Shown here one piece after another: positions 25,301 to 37,440 of a stretch of DNA of 64,000 nt. The stretch lies in NCBI GenBank assembly GCA_965153455.1, contig OZ234495.1, forward strand, positions 14,628,875 through 14,692,874. Direction: 5' to 3'. Made by a program: the position numbers and the translations under genes. This DNA comes from Sphagnum compactum (taxonomy: Eukaryota; Bryophyta; Sphagnopsida; Sphagnales). Numbering within the stretch: position 1 is the stretch's first letter; each line of letters begins with the position of its first letter. The notes under the pieces were generated by a model that ran no database searches, was not told where the DNA came from, and saw nothing but the letters and a program-made list of their open reading frames with translations.

Positions 25301-25849
25301 TCAACTTATAATTTCACATAATTTAAAGATGTTCTTTAAATAATGAATATATGGAAGCTTTCATGGAAGCTTATTTGAGTGAATTCCTTAAAGGGTATAA
25401 ATAAAGGTAGGACCCTATTTTATTTAGTTTGTTCAACATTAGTTTAAATCACGATCTTGCATAATAACCTTGTTCTATTTTTTTCATGTTTACAATTTCA
25501 TATTTTGTTATAATAAAATTTTGTTTGAACCTATGTTTTACACATTTCATGTTTCCCATTCCAACTTAGAATTAGGCTTCTCTTTGCCATAGTTTGTCAT
25601 AGTGTTTGTGCCTTTTAACAATCTTTTTGTCTTGGGTAATTTTTGTCCCCATGATAAGGCAGCTACATAGTCATTTTGGGCCATTGTTAACTTTTCACAT
25701 TCTTTCATTTACATCTTACAAAACCTTTTCATTTTTTCACACTAAATTTTGTTTCTTTAATGCTTTATTTTTCTCTCAAGTTTTTTGAGGTTTCCTTGCA
25801 TGTGTTTTGTTATTTCAAGCTTTCAATTATTAAACCTTTTCAATTGTTG

Positions 25850-26480
25850 TTTCCATTGTCACCTCTTTTGAGCTCATAATTTAGAGCTTTTGTGTTGTGT
25901 TTCATTTCTTATTTTACTTGTGGTATTCTTTTGTGAAAAATTCCTTCTTGTTTTGCTTAATCATGTTTTGTCTTGTCTTAGAGAAACCATTATCACCTCT
26001 TTCAAACTTGTGCTTTGGAGCTTTTGCATTGTATTTCATTTGTTGCAATTCTTTCTTGTTTTGCTTATGGTGTTATTTTGTAAAACACCCTTATTGTTTA
26101 GTTTAGTTGTGTTTTTTTCTATGTTGCAAAAACTAACATCACCTCCTTTGAATTCATGTTTTGGAGCTTTGTGTTGTGTCTTGTTTGATGGAATTCTTTT
26201 CTTGTTTTGTAATTGTGTTGCAAGCTTCTACAACAACACTGCCTTTTTCACAAAAACATCAATTGCAACATCGTCATCTTCCTTGAAACTCATACTACTT
26301 GAAAGGAAAGTTTCACAACACTCATTTCTTGTTGATTGCAATTTTCTGTTTCATTTTGCTTGTGTGTTCTATTGTAAAAATTATTATTTTTTGCTTGTAA
26401 CTCAAGTTGTGTCTTGTGTTGTAGGTTTCATCATTGCCTCCTTCAAGCTTACATTGTTTTGGTGGTTCAAGCATCAATGG
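25850..26480. repeat. Degenerate tandem array, period about 140 bp
   Basis: Blocks like ATCACCTCTTTCAAACTT, TTTGGAGCTTTTG, TTGTGTTTCATTT and TCTTGTTTTGCTT return three to four times, at roughly 25855, 25990, 26130 and, more diverged, 26265. The array explains a 243-residue plus-strand open frame (25890-26621) rich in Phe, Cys and Leu, which I do not regard as a gene. Similar TTC/TTG-rich text reappears at 52080-52400. Confidence 0.6.
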
Positions 26481-28559
26481 TGTAATGGCAAAATGTTTAC
26501 ATTTGATGATTGCCCATTTTTTGAAATTGCAATACTAAAAATGAACCCATGGACCCTTATAGAGTTTTGTTGTTGCTTTGTTATAGCCAAAACATTATTG
26601 TTGGAACAAACATGTAGATGAAGGTGTGATTTTTTGGTGGTGTAATGGAGTAAGGTAATGTGGCTTTAGGAAAGTGATTTGGGAATAAAGGGACATTTTA
26701 TTACTTAAAGAACTTGTAACTCATTAAACCTTGTTCATTAAGGCTTTCCAACAATACTAAGATTTCATCTCAATGTTATTTTGAATTTTGATTGTTTTGT
26801 ATTTTCCTTATAATGTTTTTCAACATCCAATAACTATCGCATAATAGAGTTTAAACATTACAAAACCACCTTAATGTACCTTTCACTACAAAATTCACAA
26901 AGTTTTTTACTAGGATAACTAATAAAAATGACCAAAAAATGACAATGTCCATTTTGACAAATAGTTAATTTGAACACATCCCTATTGACCATGTTTTTTT
27001 TATGAAGTCATTTTGATTGGGTTTCTTCAATTGGGTCACTTTGAGTAACAATTCAATGTCTGGGCAACAAAAGAAAATCTCTAATTTTCAATTATTAAAA
27101 GAAATTAATGCACCAAATCATTTTTTAAAAATTATTTGCCTACCTACCTTAATAATAAATGTCCAAAATAATAATAATTTATCAATTACCTACCTACCCA
27201 CCCCACATATAGCTAATTAATTCCCTAACTACCTACTTTTTTCATTAGTAATTAATGTTATATATATATATACCTATTTATGTGCGCTAACTACTAAGCC
27301 ACTTAACAAAGCTACTAGGTTGTCTAATCTAACTAAACTACCAAGATAATGGCCTAAATTGCAAGTGTGATGATTTGAATTCATCACCTTCACATTGAAG
27401 AATCGAATCTTTAGCCATTGTACCACCACCTTCATAAGGTGAAATTTTTTGGGAACATATTTAAATGAACACATTTAAAAGTTTTTACATTATTTACATA
27501 GGTAGGGAGGTAAGGTAATTTCGATTGAATAGTTACCAACTTATATTAACCTAGCCTACCTAAGCTACAATATTTTTAGACTACTTAATATATTAGCCTA
27601 TATCAACATATACCTATATTACCTTAGGCTATTTTAGGTTGCCTAGGATATACTAAGTTATACTAAATTATATCAGCCAAGTTATATTAAACTATGCAAC
27701 TTAAGTTATACTAAGCTACCTAGTTTATATTATGTTATCTAATAATATACCTTACAAGTTATAAACTTCCTACATGCCTACCCTAGGTCATATTTTCCTA
27801 CTTGCCTTACCTATCTTGGATGTGATTACAACCTACAAATATTTATGTAATACTTATTTTTAAAAAATTTACGATTACATATTTCATTTTACTATAAAAA
27901 TCATGTTTTTTCCTATTTAACTACATGTTTTATATTTGCCATTTAATAACCATAAAATAACCAATATGATTTCAACAAAGAATATATTTTTGGGGGGCTC
28001 TCTTTTCACCACTTGGTGACAAAAACAAGGGTTTTGACTCATGCAAAGGATTCTTTTTTTTGGGAGGATTATTATTATTAGTTTTTTGAAATTTTCAGAT
28101 TTTGATGGTTGGTTCTAACATGTTTGCCAAAATATAAATTAGGGTTCCAAAACTTTGTTACTTTCCCTCTTTCTTTGACTTGCAGTCAAGTTTGGCTAAG
28201 TCTTCTTGCGGATGATCACGAGTCCCCCTATCCACCTACCTACCTTACCTTACGGAATTCAGAATTTTAAAAAGAATATAACATCATTCTCCTTATCCCC
28301 AAATTTTTGAGCTTCCACATGCGTTATTAAAAAACCACTTTTGAAACATGAGTAGGAAAAAAAAAAAGGGCAAACCCCCTTTTACCCCCTTTTCATGTAG
28401 TTTGAAAATGTCCACTATTGGTCGGTGTTTTTCTTTTTTTGGGTGAAATTTCACCAAATTTTGACCTACACAAAGGATTAAATGAAAAAAAAAAGAGGAC
28501 CCAAGATCACCAGATTTCGAATGAAAAAAAATAAAATTCCAAATAGCCAGATTTTTTAA

Positions 28560-28690
28560 TGATAAGTTCCGGTAGGTAGCCAAAAATATACAAAGATTCT
28601 GGGTTTTTTTGTTACTTACATATCTAGTATGTAGCCAAATCTGGCTAAACCCTTTGATGGGTGATTGCCACTTCAGGAAATCACAAAACT
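28560..28690. repeat. Fragment of foldback family A
   Basis: Contains TAGCCAAATCTGGCTAAACC and GGGTGATTGCCACTTC, matching the arms of the complete element at 34669-35290. A second short piece of the family (AGTTTGGCTAAGTCTTC, GGATGATCACGAG) lies near 28187-28225. Confidence 0.5.
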
Positions 28691-29869
28691 GATTTTTTTA
28701 AAAAAAATTTAAAAAAAAAACCTGCTTTTGGGTGAGTGTAGTCTTATTGCCTCCTACTAAAAAAACAAAAATGCATATATATATACTCACTATATATATA
28801 TATATATATAGAAAGTTGCTCATTCATCCCTTTGAGAAGAGACTCCATGCATCATAACTAGATACTTTTTGTTTTTGATAGGCTCCAAACCAATCTTGAG
28901 AAAAAAAATCAATGGAACTTGTGACATGGTCAAATTCAAAAATTAATTTGGGTTTAATTGCTCAAGAAAAAGCTTTATTTGTTTACATATTTCACAGTTT
29001 AACCAAAATTCATCAAAATTAGTAATAAATTTGTGAACCATATATATATATATACAATCTTATTTTGATGCAATTCAATATTTCATGTTTTTATCAACAA
29101 ACAAAAAATCAAACTAATTTGGTTTTGTCTTTGAATCATATTATTATCTTGAAGACATCCCCCTAATATAAAAAATTACCTAATATATTAATAATTATGG
29201 CTACCCAAAAAAAGCCACTGGAATTTTTTTTTCATGTTGTTGTTGTTGGTCAGTGTCACAAATTTCATCAAAATTTCAATCTAAAAAATATATTTGGTGC
29301 ATAATTTTTGTACTTTGACAATTTTAAGCCTCACCCATTTCAATACAAAAGTGTATAGAAATTAAAATCAATTAATTTTTTTTAAAATAAAAATAAATAA
29401 ATAAATTATATATATATATATATAGTAGTTTGACATTAATGTAGGATGTGCCATTAATGTTCCAATATTCTTCCTTCCTTTTTTGTCTTGGAGAGTTTAT
29501 TACTAGCCTAAGAGAGTGGCCTAAATGGAAAGAAGAAACTGAACCACAGAAGTAACTTCTTTTATTATATAGTTGGACAACAATAATGTACAAGCAATTC
29601 ATTCCCCAGTTGTGGCCAATAATGGCCAATAATTAATTTTAGCGTCCCCACTAAGGCAAAATTGATAACAAATTTATTATAATAACCCAAGGCAAGGCAA
29701 GTATTGTTTATTGCCGAATATTATATTAGCTATTTATAGTTCTTATTAGGTACTTGTTGCTAAAACTCAAGTTGGGTGGAGCCATTGGGGGTGGGGGGGG
29801 GTGGGGCCATGTTTTCTCTTTTGGTCAATTTTGTGATTAGGTAGTAGCCAAAATAATGGAGTGGCCAAC

Positions 29870-30165
29870 ATCCCATAGGAAGAAGATTTAGCCATATTTT
29901 GGTTACAAGCAAGCTAAATATGAAAGTAAATTTTTTATTAAAAAACCCATCGTTCTATATTTTTGGCTACCCTACTTGAATCGTGTATGGAAATTTGGCA
30001 ATTAAAAAAATAAAAATAAAAATTGCTCCAATTCTAACCACTGAAAATCTCGAAAAGCACTTGATTTTTGTGGCTTTTAATTTCACTGTTTTGGCTAAAT
30101 AAAGCACTAGAATTTAGCATTTTTAATTTCAATTTTTGGCTATATATATATATATATCGCCAGAA
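29870..30165. repeat. Fragment of foldback family A
   Basis: Contains CATAGGAAGAAGATTTAGCC, TTTTTGGCTACCC and a TCGCCAGAAAAATAAAATG end, in the same order as one arm of the element at 34669-35290. It ends next to a TA microsatellite at about 30142-30158. Confidence 0.5.
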
Positions 30166-30414
30166 AAATAAAATGGGGTAAGGGTTGGGGAGGGGGGGAG
30201 AGGTTCTGTGTGAATGTTTTTATGAGTGACTTTGTTAGATTTAACACTAAATTTTCATTTGTGTGAATGATTTTTTGTGTGTTATCTTGTCAATTGCAAA
30301 TTGTACTAAATTCATTTGTGTCCATGTTTTCATGCATGTGACTTCGTGGGATTTTAACATTGTTGGACATCAATTCAAAGTAGTGCAATGGATGCACAAC
30401 AAACAACATCCGCC

Positions 30415-31079
30415 AGTGCCTGGTTGCTGTCATGTGCACAAACCAAAAACAGATCGAAAATTTTGTATTGTGACACTGAACTTTGCCTTACAAAAACTTA
30501 CTTCGCAACCCATCATGCTTCGTTTTTGCACTTTGTGTAACTTGTGTGTTCCTGTCAGAAAAAGGAACATATTTCCCACAACTCCTCACACTGATCATGG
30601 TTTTTTCCCAGTTCTTCCTGAAAAGAAAAAAAAGCCTGCTTACTTACCTATAATTCAGAAACATAGGACTTCAATGGAGTGTGCTTGCTAATGATCATTA
30701 GCAGAATGGTATCACAAATTATGCAAACAGATGTCTCTGCAACAAGGAAAGTGACTTTGAGGACACAGAAAAAAGAAAGGATGAGATCCTTTCAGGATTG
30801 TTCCAGAAATCTCCTTGAGGTATTGACCAACTTAAAAAGACGTAAAAAATAAGACACCAATTCTGTTACCACAATTCAATGTTCAATGTACAGCTGCTGA
30901 AGTTACAAGGTGGAAAGTAAAGCATGAGAGAGAAATGAAATCACAGTTACGGTATCAAAAGCCTACCTGAAGTTTCACAGCGTACTGCCGAATATAGGTA
31001 GTCAAAATCAAGAGATCAGGATCATTTGGGCCCTTGGCAAGTCTCCACCAGTTTGCACACATGACAGCAACCAGGCACT
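30415..31079. repeat. Inverted pair, 30-bp arms 600 bp apart
   Basis: The left arm at 30415-30444 begins AGTGCCTGGTTGCTGTCATG. The right arm at 31050-31079 is its reverse complement, with a 22-base perfect core and a few mismatches after it. The minus strand around the right arm (31365-30955) is open, reads like a protein (QKCLVAVMCANWWRLAKGPN) and ends at a GT site. No family is recognised. It could be a small inverted-repeat element or part of an unannotated transcript beyond the KCS gene. Confidence 0.45.
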
Positions 31080-31694
31080 TTTGGATTCGTTGCCACCAAA
31101 GTAGGTAGGTAGCAGGGAGAGGGGCTTCACAACAATTTGGAAGCAACAAGAAGTTAAAGAGTGAAAATACAAAAAGTGATAAGAATTCAAAAGTCTCTGT
31201 AACAGAGATCCACAAACACACACTTGTCGCTGCATCATCAGACAAATTCAAGTCAACAGATCTGTATTGCTGCAATATCACACATTTCAATTCAAATAGG
31301 GAAATTATTAAAAGACTCTCATGCTGCTTCTCCTCTATCAGAGAGCAGAGAAGTTGCTGGTTCATAAACCACTAAATTCTCTATTGTCGAAGAAACCAGA
31401 GGGTCAATGCAGTTGTTCTGCAATCCACTCTGAATTATGCGACATTATCATCCTACCGAGAATAATGATGAGAGAGGAGACTGTATATCACAATTTTGTG
31501 AGACAAATGAGCTGCCAATCTAGCAGCTTCTCAGCTTGTTTCCCGCATGCTTCTGACAACAGACCAGTAGGACACACCCCGACTTTCAAGCTTTACATGC
31601 CTACTTTCATTTCATGATGCATCTAATAGTCGACAGCATCCATTCATTCTCAAACAAGCTGCAAGATGGGAGGACCCTTTCCACCGTGGAGTCC

Positions 31695-33335
31695 TCAATC
31701 AAATTTGTACACATCTGGTACCTCAACTGGATACCTATCAATGCAATGTGCCCAGGGTGAATGCTTCGATGGCTTGATTGTGCGAAGGGATTGCCAAACT
31801 GCACTATTGCATTTGAATCCACTTCCGAAAGCAATCTGCCAGACTCGGTTGCCTTTCCTAACACGGCCCTTGGCTTCAGTATATGCCAATTCATACCAGA
31901 TAGATGATGAGGATGTATTTCCGAATCGGTATAGTGTCATTCGTGATGCCTCACAATGTTTGTCAGTGAGCACAAGATTCTTCTGCAGCTCATCAATGAC
32001 AGCACGACCTCCAGCATGGATGCAGAAATGATCAAAAGCAAGCTTGAAATCAGGAATGTAGGGTTTGATCTTCACATTGAAGAACTTGCGAGCAACCAAA
32101 TTGGCAAAGAAGAGGATCTGTTCTGAAAGTGGGAGCACGAGAGGACCCAAGGTAGTGATGTTTGCCTTCAACGAATCGCCAGCAATGGCCATGAGGTCCT
32201 TGGAGAGGGACACGCCCATCCTACCTTCATTGTCTTGCTCCTGGTACACACATCGGTAGCTCTTGTCATCTGCTCCTTTGTGCGTCCTCACAACGTGATT
32301 GAGCTTGTACTTGGATCGTCTCTTGTCCGTGCCTTTGTTAGAGAGCAAGATGGCAGCTCCACCGACTCGGAACAGACAGTTGGGTATGAGCATGGATCTG
32401 CGGTTCCCGAAATACCAATTCTGGGTGATGTTTTCTGTGCTTACCACAATAGCATAGGTGCCGCCGTGCACTTGAAGAATGTCCCTGGCAAGGTCAATGG
32501 AAATTACACCTGCGCTGCAACCCATTCCTCCCAAATTGTAGGTCCGAATATTACCTCGCATCTTGTACTTGTTCACAATCATGGCAGAAAGAGAGGGAGT
32601 GGGATTGAAGAGAGAGCAATTCACAATCAACACTCCAATCTCCTTGGGCTTCACCTTCGTTTTCTCGAAAAGCTCGTCCAAGCAACCAAACATGACGGTT
32701 TCTGCTTCCTCTCTGGCTGCCTTCATGGTGGGACATGGAGGAAGCTCGTGCATAGCGGGAGGAAGATAGGTGTTCTCACCAAGACCCGATCTCTCCATGA
32801 TTCTTTGCTGGAACTCGATGCTCTTCTCCTCGAAGAACCCCGAGATCTTGGTGCGCTCGATGAAGACATTGAAAGCGACTTTCAAGCTTTCGTCCTTCGG
32901 CAAGTAGCAAGAGTAATCCACCAAGTAGATCGGTCTGGGCCTTGACATGAAGTAGACGGTGGCCGCGAAAACCATGAGCGCCGAGCAGATGAGCACAACG
33001 ACGAGATTGAACTGCAGATTTTGCCAGAGCTTCCAGATATCGTCAGACCCTAGGCGGCCAACCTCCAGCAGTATCCCCAACAACAACGGAATGAAGAGCA
33101 GAGTGAGGAGATGAGTGATGAGGTAGTGATATCCCAGCTTCACATACTTTATGTTCACAGACTGCAGGAAATCCGGCAGCCGTGGTCGCTTGGAAATCTG
33201 TACCGACATCATCCGAGTTCCACCGCCATTCAGCAGACTGCTGCGCTGTTGTTGTTGTTGTTGAAGACCCTGACCACCGAGGGAAGAAGGATCCCGCGAG
33301 TCCGGAGGTGGTGCTCCTTGTCCTCCTTTCGCCAT
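31695..33335 (-). CDS. KCS: 3-ketoacyl-CoA synthase (fatty acid elongase condensing enzyme)
   Basis: Condenses malonyl-CoA with acyl-CoA in the endoplasmic reticulum membrane, the first step of very-long-chain fatty acid elongation for waxes, cutin-like coats and sphingolipids. It is a single uninterrupted exon of 546 aa, slightly longer than usual because of a Gln/Ser/Gly-rich N-terminal tail. Two membrane segments sit at about residues 70-91 and 111-130. Family hallmarks are [13 protein letters not shown] at 132-144, the catalytic Cys273 in GGMGCSAG, His440 in [10 protein letters not shown] and Asn473 in [13 protein letters not shown]. The C-terminus GFKCNSAVW is intact. Start: MAKGGQG at 33335. 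An in-frame Met at 33422 would add 29 residues unlike the family. The intronless form is common in KCS genes. The gene looks fully functional. Which paralogue it is cannot be said. Confidence 0.95.
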   Translation of the reverse strand: MAKGGQGAPPPDSRDPSSLGGQGLQQQQQQRSSLLNGGGTRMMSVQISKRPRLPDFLQSVNIKYVKLGYHYLITHLLTLLFIPLLLGILLEVGRLGSDDIWKLWQNLQFNLVVVLICSALMVFAATVYFMSRPRPIYLVDYSCYLPKDESLKVAFNVFIERTKISGFFEEKSIEFQQRIMERSGLGENTYLPPAMHELPPCPTMKAAREEAETVMFGCLDELFEKTKVKPKEIGVLIVNCSLFNPTPSLSAMIVNKYKMRGNIRTYNLGGMGCSAGVISIDLARDILQVHGGTYAIVVSTENITQNWYFGNRRSMLIPNCLFRVGGAAILLSNKGTDKRRSKYKLNHVVRTHKGADDKSYRCVYQEQDNEGRMGVSLSKDLMAIAGDSLKANITTLGPLVLPLSEQILFFANLVARKFFNVKIKPYIPDFKLAFDHFCIHAGGRAVIDELQKNLVLTDKHCEASRMTLYRFGNTSSSSIWYELAYTEAKGRVRKGNRVWQIAFGSGFKCNSAVWQSLRTIKPSKHSPWAHCIDRYPVEVPDVYKFD

Positions 33336-34668
33336 GATGATGATAAATCTCTTCAGTAGAAGAAATCCTTCTCGAACCGAAGAAGAAGCTCCCCTTCCAA
33401 ACACAGATCGACCAGGAAGCAATTGACTGCAAAGGAGACTGCCGACGACGACGCCAGCAGCAAAAAGTGCTGGTGGAAAGACGGGATGTGCAAGAAGAAG
33501 AAGAAGAAGAAGAGAAATTCAGGCCTCAAAACAGAGCAAGCGCGATAAGATCGTCATCATCTGCAATACAAACATGCATTTTCTTCTATCTGTATATGTG
33601 TTTCTCTGTCTCGCTGGTTCTCTTCTGTCTCTCACACACACATGCACCTAGAAACGACGACGACGACAACGGTCGGACTATTATGACAACCAGCAGCACA
33701 TTTTCCTGAACTGGAATCAATGAGAAGAGCAGCAATAACAACAACAAAGCTTGGCAAACCAAACACGGGGGTGATGGTTAGGAAGAAGAAGAAGCAGAAA
33801 AACACCGAAAACAAAAAACCTGGCAAGAACCGAGGTCGAACAAGATAGAGACAAAAAACACACACACACACACAAACAAAGCTTAGACGAAGGAAGGAGT
33901 CAATGGAAGAAGAACAACAACAACAGATCACAAAAGTCGAAGAGACAGAAAAACTATATATTATTGCTGTAGCAGCAGCAAAAGCAATAATACTTAGCAG
34001 TTCTTCAAGCAGAGACAAACAAACAAACAAACAAACAAAAGAAGCAAACTAATAACGGACTGGTGGTCAGAAAACAACAGAAGGAGCAGGAAAACTCGGA
34101 GGAGCAGAAGAATAAGAAGAAGAAGAAGAAGAAGAGATCCGAAATGAGCAACGAATTGGAGCTATTGTTGCCATTTTATGGTTTCCGAGCTGGTGTCCAT
34201 CTGTGCGCATGACAAGATCCACTGCTGCAGACAAACAATCCGCCATCAAAAAGCCAAGGTTTTGATTGCAGCCTGAGCAAGGGAGGGTGGAAGGAGGAGG
34301 AGGAGGAGGAGGAGGGGGCCTGCTACTGCTGCTGCTCTCGCTGGAGCTTTGTTTTTTTGTTTTTTTTTTTGTTTTTGGGATTTTTTGGTTCGCGTTTGTT
34401 GCAACAGCAGCAGGGAGCAGCAACGACAAACAGAGGTGAAACAAATGGCGCATCATGCATTTTCAAAGCCCCTCCCCCCCCCTCCCCTCCCCTTCCCTTT
34501 ACTTCCTTTTTGTCTCTGCCCGCCCCGCCTCGCCCCGCCCGTTCCAACAAAAAGAAATTCCAGCCGTTTTTTTTTTCTTTTTCCTTTTTTTCTGCTGAAA
34601 CTTCGCCAAAAAGTGCCCCACGCACGCACGTTCCACGAAGTTGAAGTTCCAAGCTTTTCAAAACACAA
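33336..34668. other. 5' leader and promoter region of the KCS gene
   Basis: Rich in short simple repeats: (GAA)n at 33489-33513, AC runs at 33858-33874, AAAC at 34015-34038, GAA near 34110-34134, GGA/GAG at 34291-34316 and C/T-rich runs at 34468-34506. Such purine/pyrimidine tracts are common in plant promoters and leaders. No convincing gene on either strand; the many open frames are by-products of the repeats. Confidence 0.45.
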
Positions 34669-35290
34669 TTAACTGGCGAAAGACATTTCGCCAGAAAGCG
34701 AAATAACAAATTCCAAAATTCCAAAATGAAAGTGATTTTGAAGAGTTTCAAATCGCCAGAAGTGAGAAGAGATCTTTATATTTTGGATTTCATTTCGTAG
34801 CCATAAAAATAGAAAATTGATTAAAAATCTTGTATTTGATAATGGTTTATAGCCAAATTTGGCTAAATCTTCCCAGGGATGATCCTCGCTTTTTTTTGTT
34901 TTTTCCCATCTTCCTATGGATGAATGCCACTTTGACTACAAACAGAAACTCCTTTAAAAGACACTGGTCAGATCCGACCAGTGTTTTTTTTTGAAAAGTT
35001 TATGGCTAGATTACGTGGCAATCATCCATAGGAAGATGTAAAAAAAAGTGAGGATCATCCCTAGGAAGATTTAGCCAAATTTGGCTATTCACCAATTATG
35101 AAGAAAAAAACTTTTAATCAACCTTCTGCATTTGTGGCTACTCAATGAAAACCAAATATTGAAATCTGACAAAAAAAAATTTGACTTTTTTTTCCCCCCT
35201 CACTTCTGGCGATTGAAACCCTCCAAAATCACCTTACTTTCGAATTTAGGAATTTATCACTTCAGTTTTTGGCAAAATTTCGCTAGTTAA
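34669..35290. mobile_element. Foldback / long-TIR element, family A (complete copy)
   Basis: The two halves are imperfect reverse complements over nearly 300 bases. The left end is TTAACTGGCGAAA, the right end TTTCGCTAGTTAA. Inner matching blocks are ATCGCCAGAAGTGAGAAGAG against CTCACTTCTGGCGAT, ATAGCCAAATTTGGCTAAAT against ATTTAGCCAAATTTGGCTAT, and CATCTTCCTATGGATGA against TCATCCATAGGAAGATG. The centre is a perfect 9-bp hairpin, ACACTGGTC/GACCAGTGT, at 34961-34984. No protein is encoded. It lies just upstream of the KCS promoter region. Pieces of the same family occur at 5300, 28187, 28560 and 29870. Confidence 0.75.
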
Positions 35291-35668
35291 AAAAAAAAAG
35301 AAGGCCAGCACTCCCAACACACTAATCACAGCCACCACAGCTAACCTAGTTTTAAGCCCACTAATTAACTAACTAACTAACTAACTAATTTAATCACACA
35401 CTAATCCAGCACTACCTAATAACTGCGACCTACTTACTAGGTAATAATAATTAATTTCACCTGTTTTACCGCCCTAGTACTTATTATAGGGCCAGCTTTT
35501 TAACCACATATATATTCTGTCGAAATTAATTAACTAATTAATTTCCAAATTAAATAATTTCAATTTTTAATTCATTTTGAAGACTCATTGTCAAAAAAAA
35601 TCAAATATCCCTGAATGAAAACTCTTTCCTTTTTTCCCTTCACAAAACTGTGTTCTGTGAAAAATGTT

Positions 35669-35707
<39 letters not shown>

Positions 35708-36179
35708 TTTTAATTTCACCATTTCTAAAGGGGATTTCTCTCTCCCCAATTATTAACTAAAATTTTGACCCACACAAGCATACATATGCATACCATAGTA
35801 TAGGGGCCACTTCAACACAATGTCTATCTAACTATTAATTAATTAAATTAAATTAAATTAAATTAGGAATATCTCCATGGATATTCAAATAGATTCTTCA
35901 TTTCCCTTCACAAATTTTTTTTGAATTGAATTTTTTTAATGATAATTTCCATATTTCTACAAATAACATAAATTAGTGTCAAAGGTGCCCAAGGTACCTT
36001 AAGGTATACAATACACAAACAACATATGTATGCACTATACATACACAATAGGTATATGTGTATGCATGTGTGTGTATGGATACAAGCATGTACATATGTA
36101 TTTTGGGTTATATATATATATATATACATACATACATACATTATTATTGTACTCCTTTCATTTTGACATAAAATGTGTG
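35291..36179. repeat. AT-rich spacer with microsatellites
   Basis: Holds CTAA repeats (35366-35388), a (TA)n run at 35674-35705, TTAAA repeats (35835-35865), a GTATG-type tract (36050-36110), TA at 36109-36125 and CATA repeats to 36140. A block at about 35880-35980 (ATTTCCCTTCAC... to AAATTAGTGT) resembles blocks at 37085-37190 and 49850-49960 and may mark an LTR-like or other transposon end. No gene. Confidence 0.5.
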
Positions 36180-37440
36180 GAAATTGGGCAAGTTGAAAAA
36201 AATTTACATCGGGTAGGTGCGCCGGTCAGTTTTTGATGAATCTTTTGTATAGGGTAAAGACCCCCTAGGGGGTGGTAAGGGCATTCTCAAAATAAGGGGC
36301 CTAGGATGAAGCGGTAACCACGTCGAGAGACACACACACCCTTTGCATTTTGGGAATGTCTTGCACCGGTGGGCTTTACCCGTCGTAAAGCGCAAGACAA
36401 ATTGCTATCATGAACCTTAAACAGATGGCGTAGGGTTCTTACACCTACTCCACAATAATGAGAAGGGATCTTACAGCTATATGTAGGCATAACAACCGAG
36501 TCCACTTCTTAAGAAGAGTAGGTGTAAGATTCCTTCCGGAAAACCGCGAGGGACATTCATAGCGGTAGGTAAAAGCCCTAGGGTGAGGGGCTTTACCGGA
36601 ATAATGGCCCAAGTGAGGCAGAGCCGCCGAGTGTGGCCTTAAAATTCCGTAATGCCCCCCCCCCCCCCCCCCCCTCCCCTTAGGGCGCATTATGTGTGTG
36701 AAGACCATGGTGAGAAGAACCGAAAGAGGGTTTTACAATTTTTGTAAAGCTTCTTGCATTGAGCATAGGCAAAGCTTTTTACGAAAATCGTAAAAGCACG
36801 TATGAGAATTAGATGAATTTTTTCCGCCCTATTACGAGGTGTGCGAGCCACAAGAAAAACTCTAGCTACGGTCTTTATTAAATAATAAAATAAGGTGCCA
36901 TAAGGTGCCCCTCCCAAAATTCAAATAGCTTTTTTCCGAGCCTCAAATGGACACAACTTCAAACTAAATTGGAGATCCGGACTTTTTGCAATTTCAATTT
37001 GCAAATTCATTTGATAGTACCATAATACCACGACAAGTTCCAACATTTCAGTTTAAATTAATTAATTTATTTAAATATTCCATTTTAAAGACATTCTTTA
37101 TTTTCCTTCACAAAAAAATAATCTTTGGATTTTTTATAATTTATAAAAAAAATTCTCAACATTTCCGAAAATGATATAATTAGTGTTGAATTTTTAAGAA
37201 TGGATTTATATGAAGGAGGGCCCTCCCGAAGATCTTCCCCCTCGTTAAAGTACCCCAAGAAATTCGCTAGTGCATTGGGAGGAAACCTTATATCCGCAAA
37301 TAACCCTCATAAACAAGAGGAAGAGGGTAAGTATAGCCCTTACTCCTTAAGATGGGGAGCGATCATATGCCTAGGGACTCCTTAAGACACACCCGGGATC
37401 CTACGCTTAAGGACTTCTTAAAGTGTGAATGTAATTTCCT
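36180..37440. other. GC-richer, hairpin-rich island of unknown nature
   Basis: Two GC-richer blocks (36210-36910 and 37200-37400) interrupt AT-rich DNA. The first is full of short inverted repeats. CTTACACCTACTC at 36438-36450 pairs with GAGTAGGTGTAAG at 36526-36538. GGTAAAAGCCC pairs with GGGGCTTTACC at 36567-36597. TTTACAATTTTTGTAAA lies at about 36732, and CTTTTTACGAAAATCGTAAAAG at about 36774 (imperfect). Most share a GTAAAG/CTTTAC core. A run of 20 C lies at 36655-36674. No coding family is recognised on either strand. It could be a non-autonomous transposon or an old organelle-derived insert. I cannot decide. Confidence 0.35.

Larger units (their letters stand above)
20741..31694. other. 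Long AT-rich spacer, no intact gene
   Basis: About 11 kb without an intact gene. It holds a MITE (21185-21481), short degenerate arrays (22168-22320, 25850-26480), pieces of foldback family A (28560-28690, 29870-30165), TA microsatellites (27260-27271, 28774-28810, 29041-29055, 29408-29424, 30142-30158), TAGG/CCTA-rich tracts (22440-22530, 27490-27830) and an inverted pair at 30415-31079. The rest is probably old transposon sequence beyond recognition. The part next to 31694 should include the KCS 3' untranslated region. Confidence 0.45.

Noticed and set aside
25890-26621. 243-residue membrane protein
   Set aside because: It overlaps a degenerate tandem array and is made of Phe/Leu/Cys-rich low-complexity text with no conserved motif.
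27241-27275. Origin or telomere-like repeat
   Set aside because: Only a short TA microsatellite; no TTTAGGG-type repeats in the window.
33043-33432. Out-of-frame minus-strand frame over the KCS start
   Set aside because: Shadow of the KCS gene; no family resemblance.
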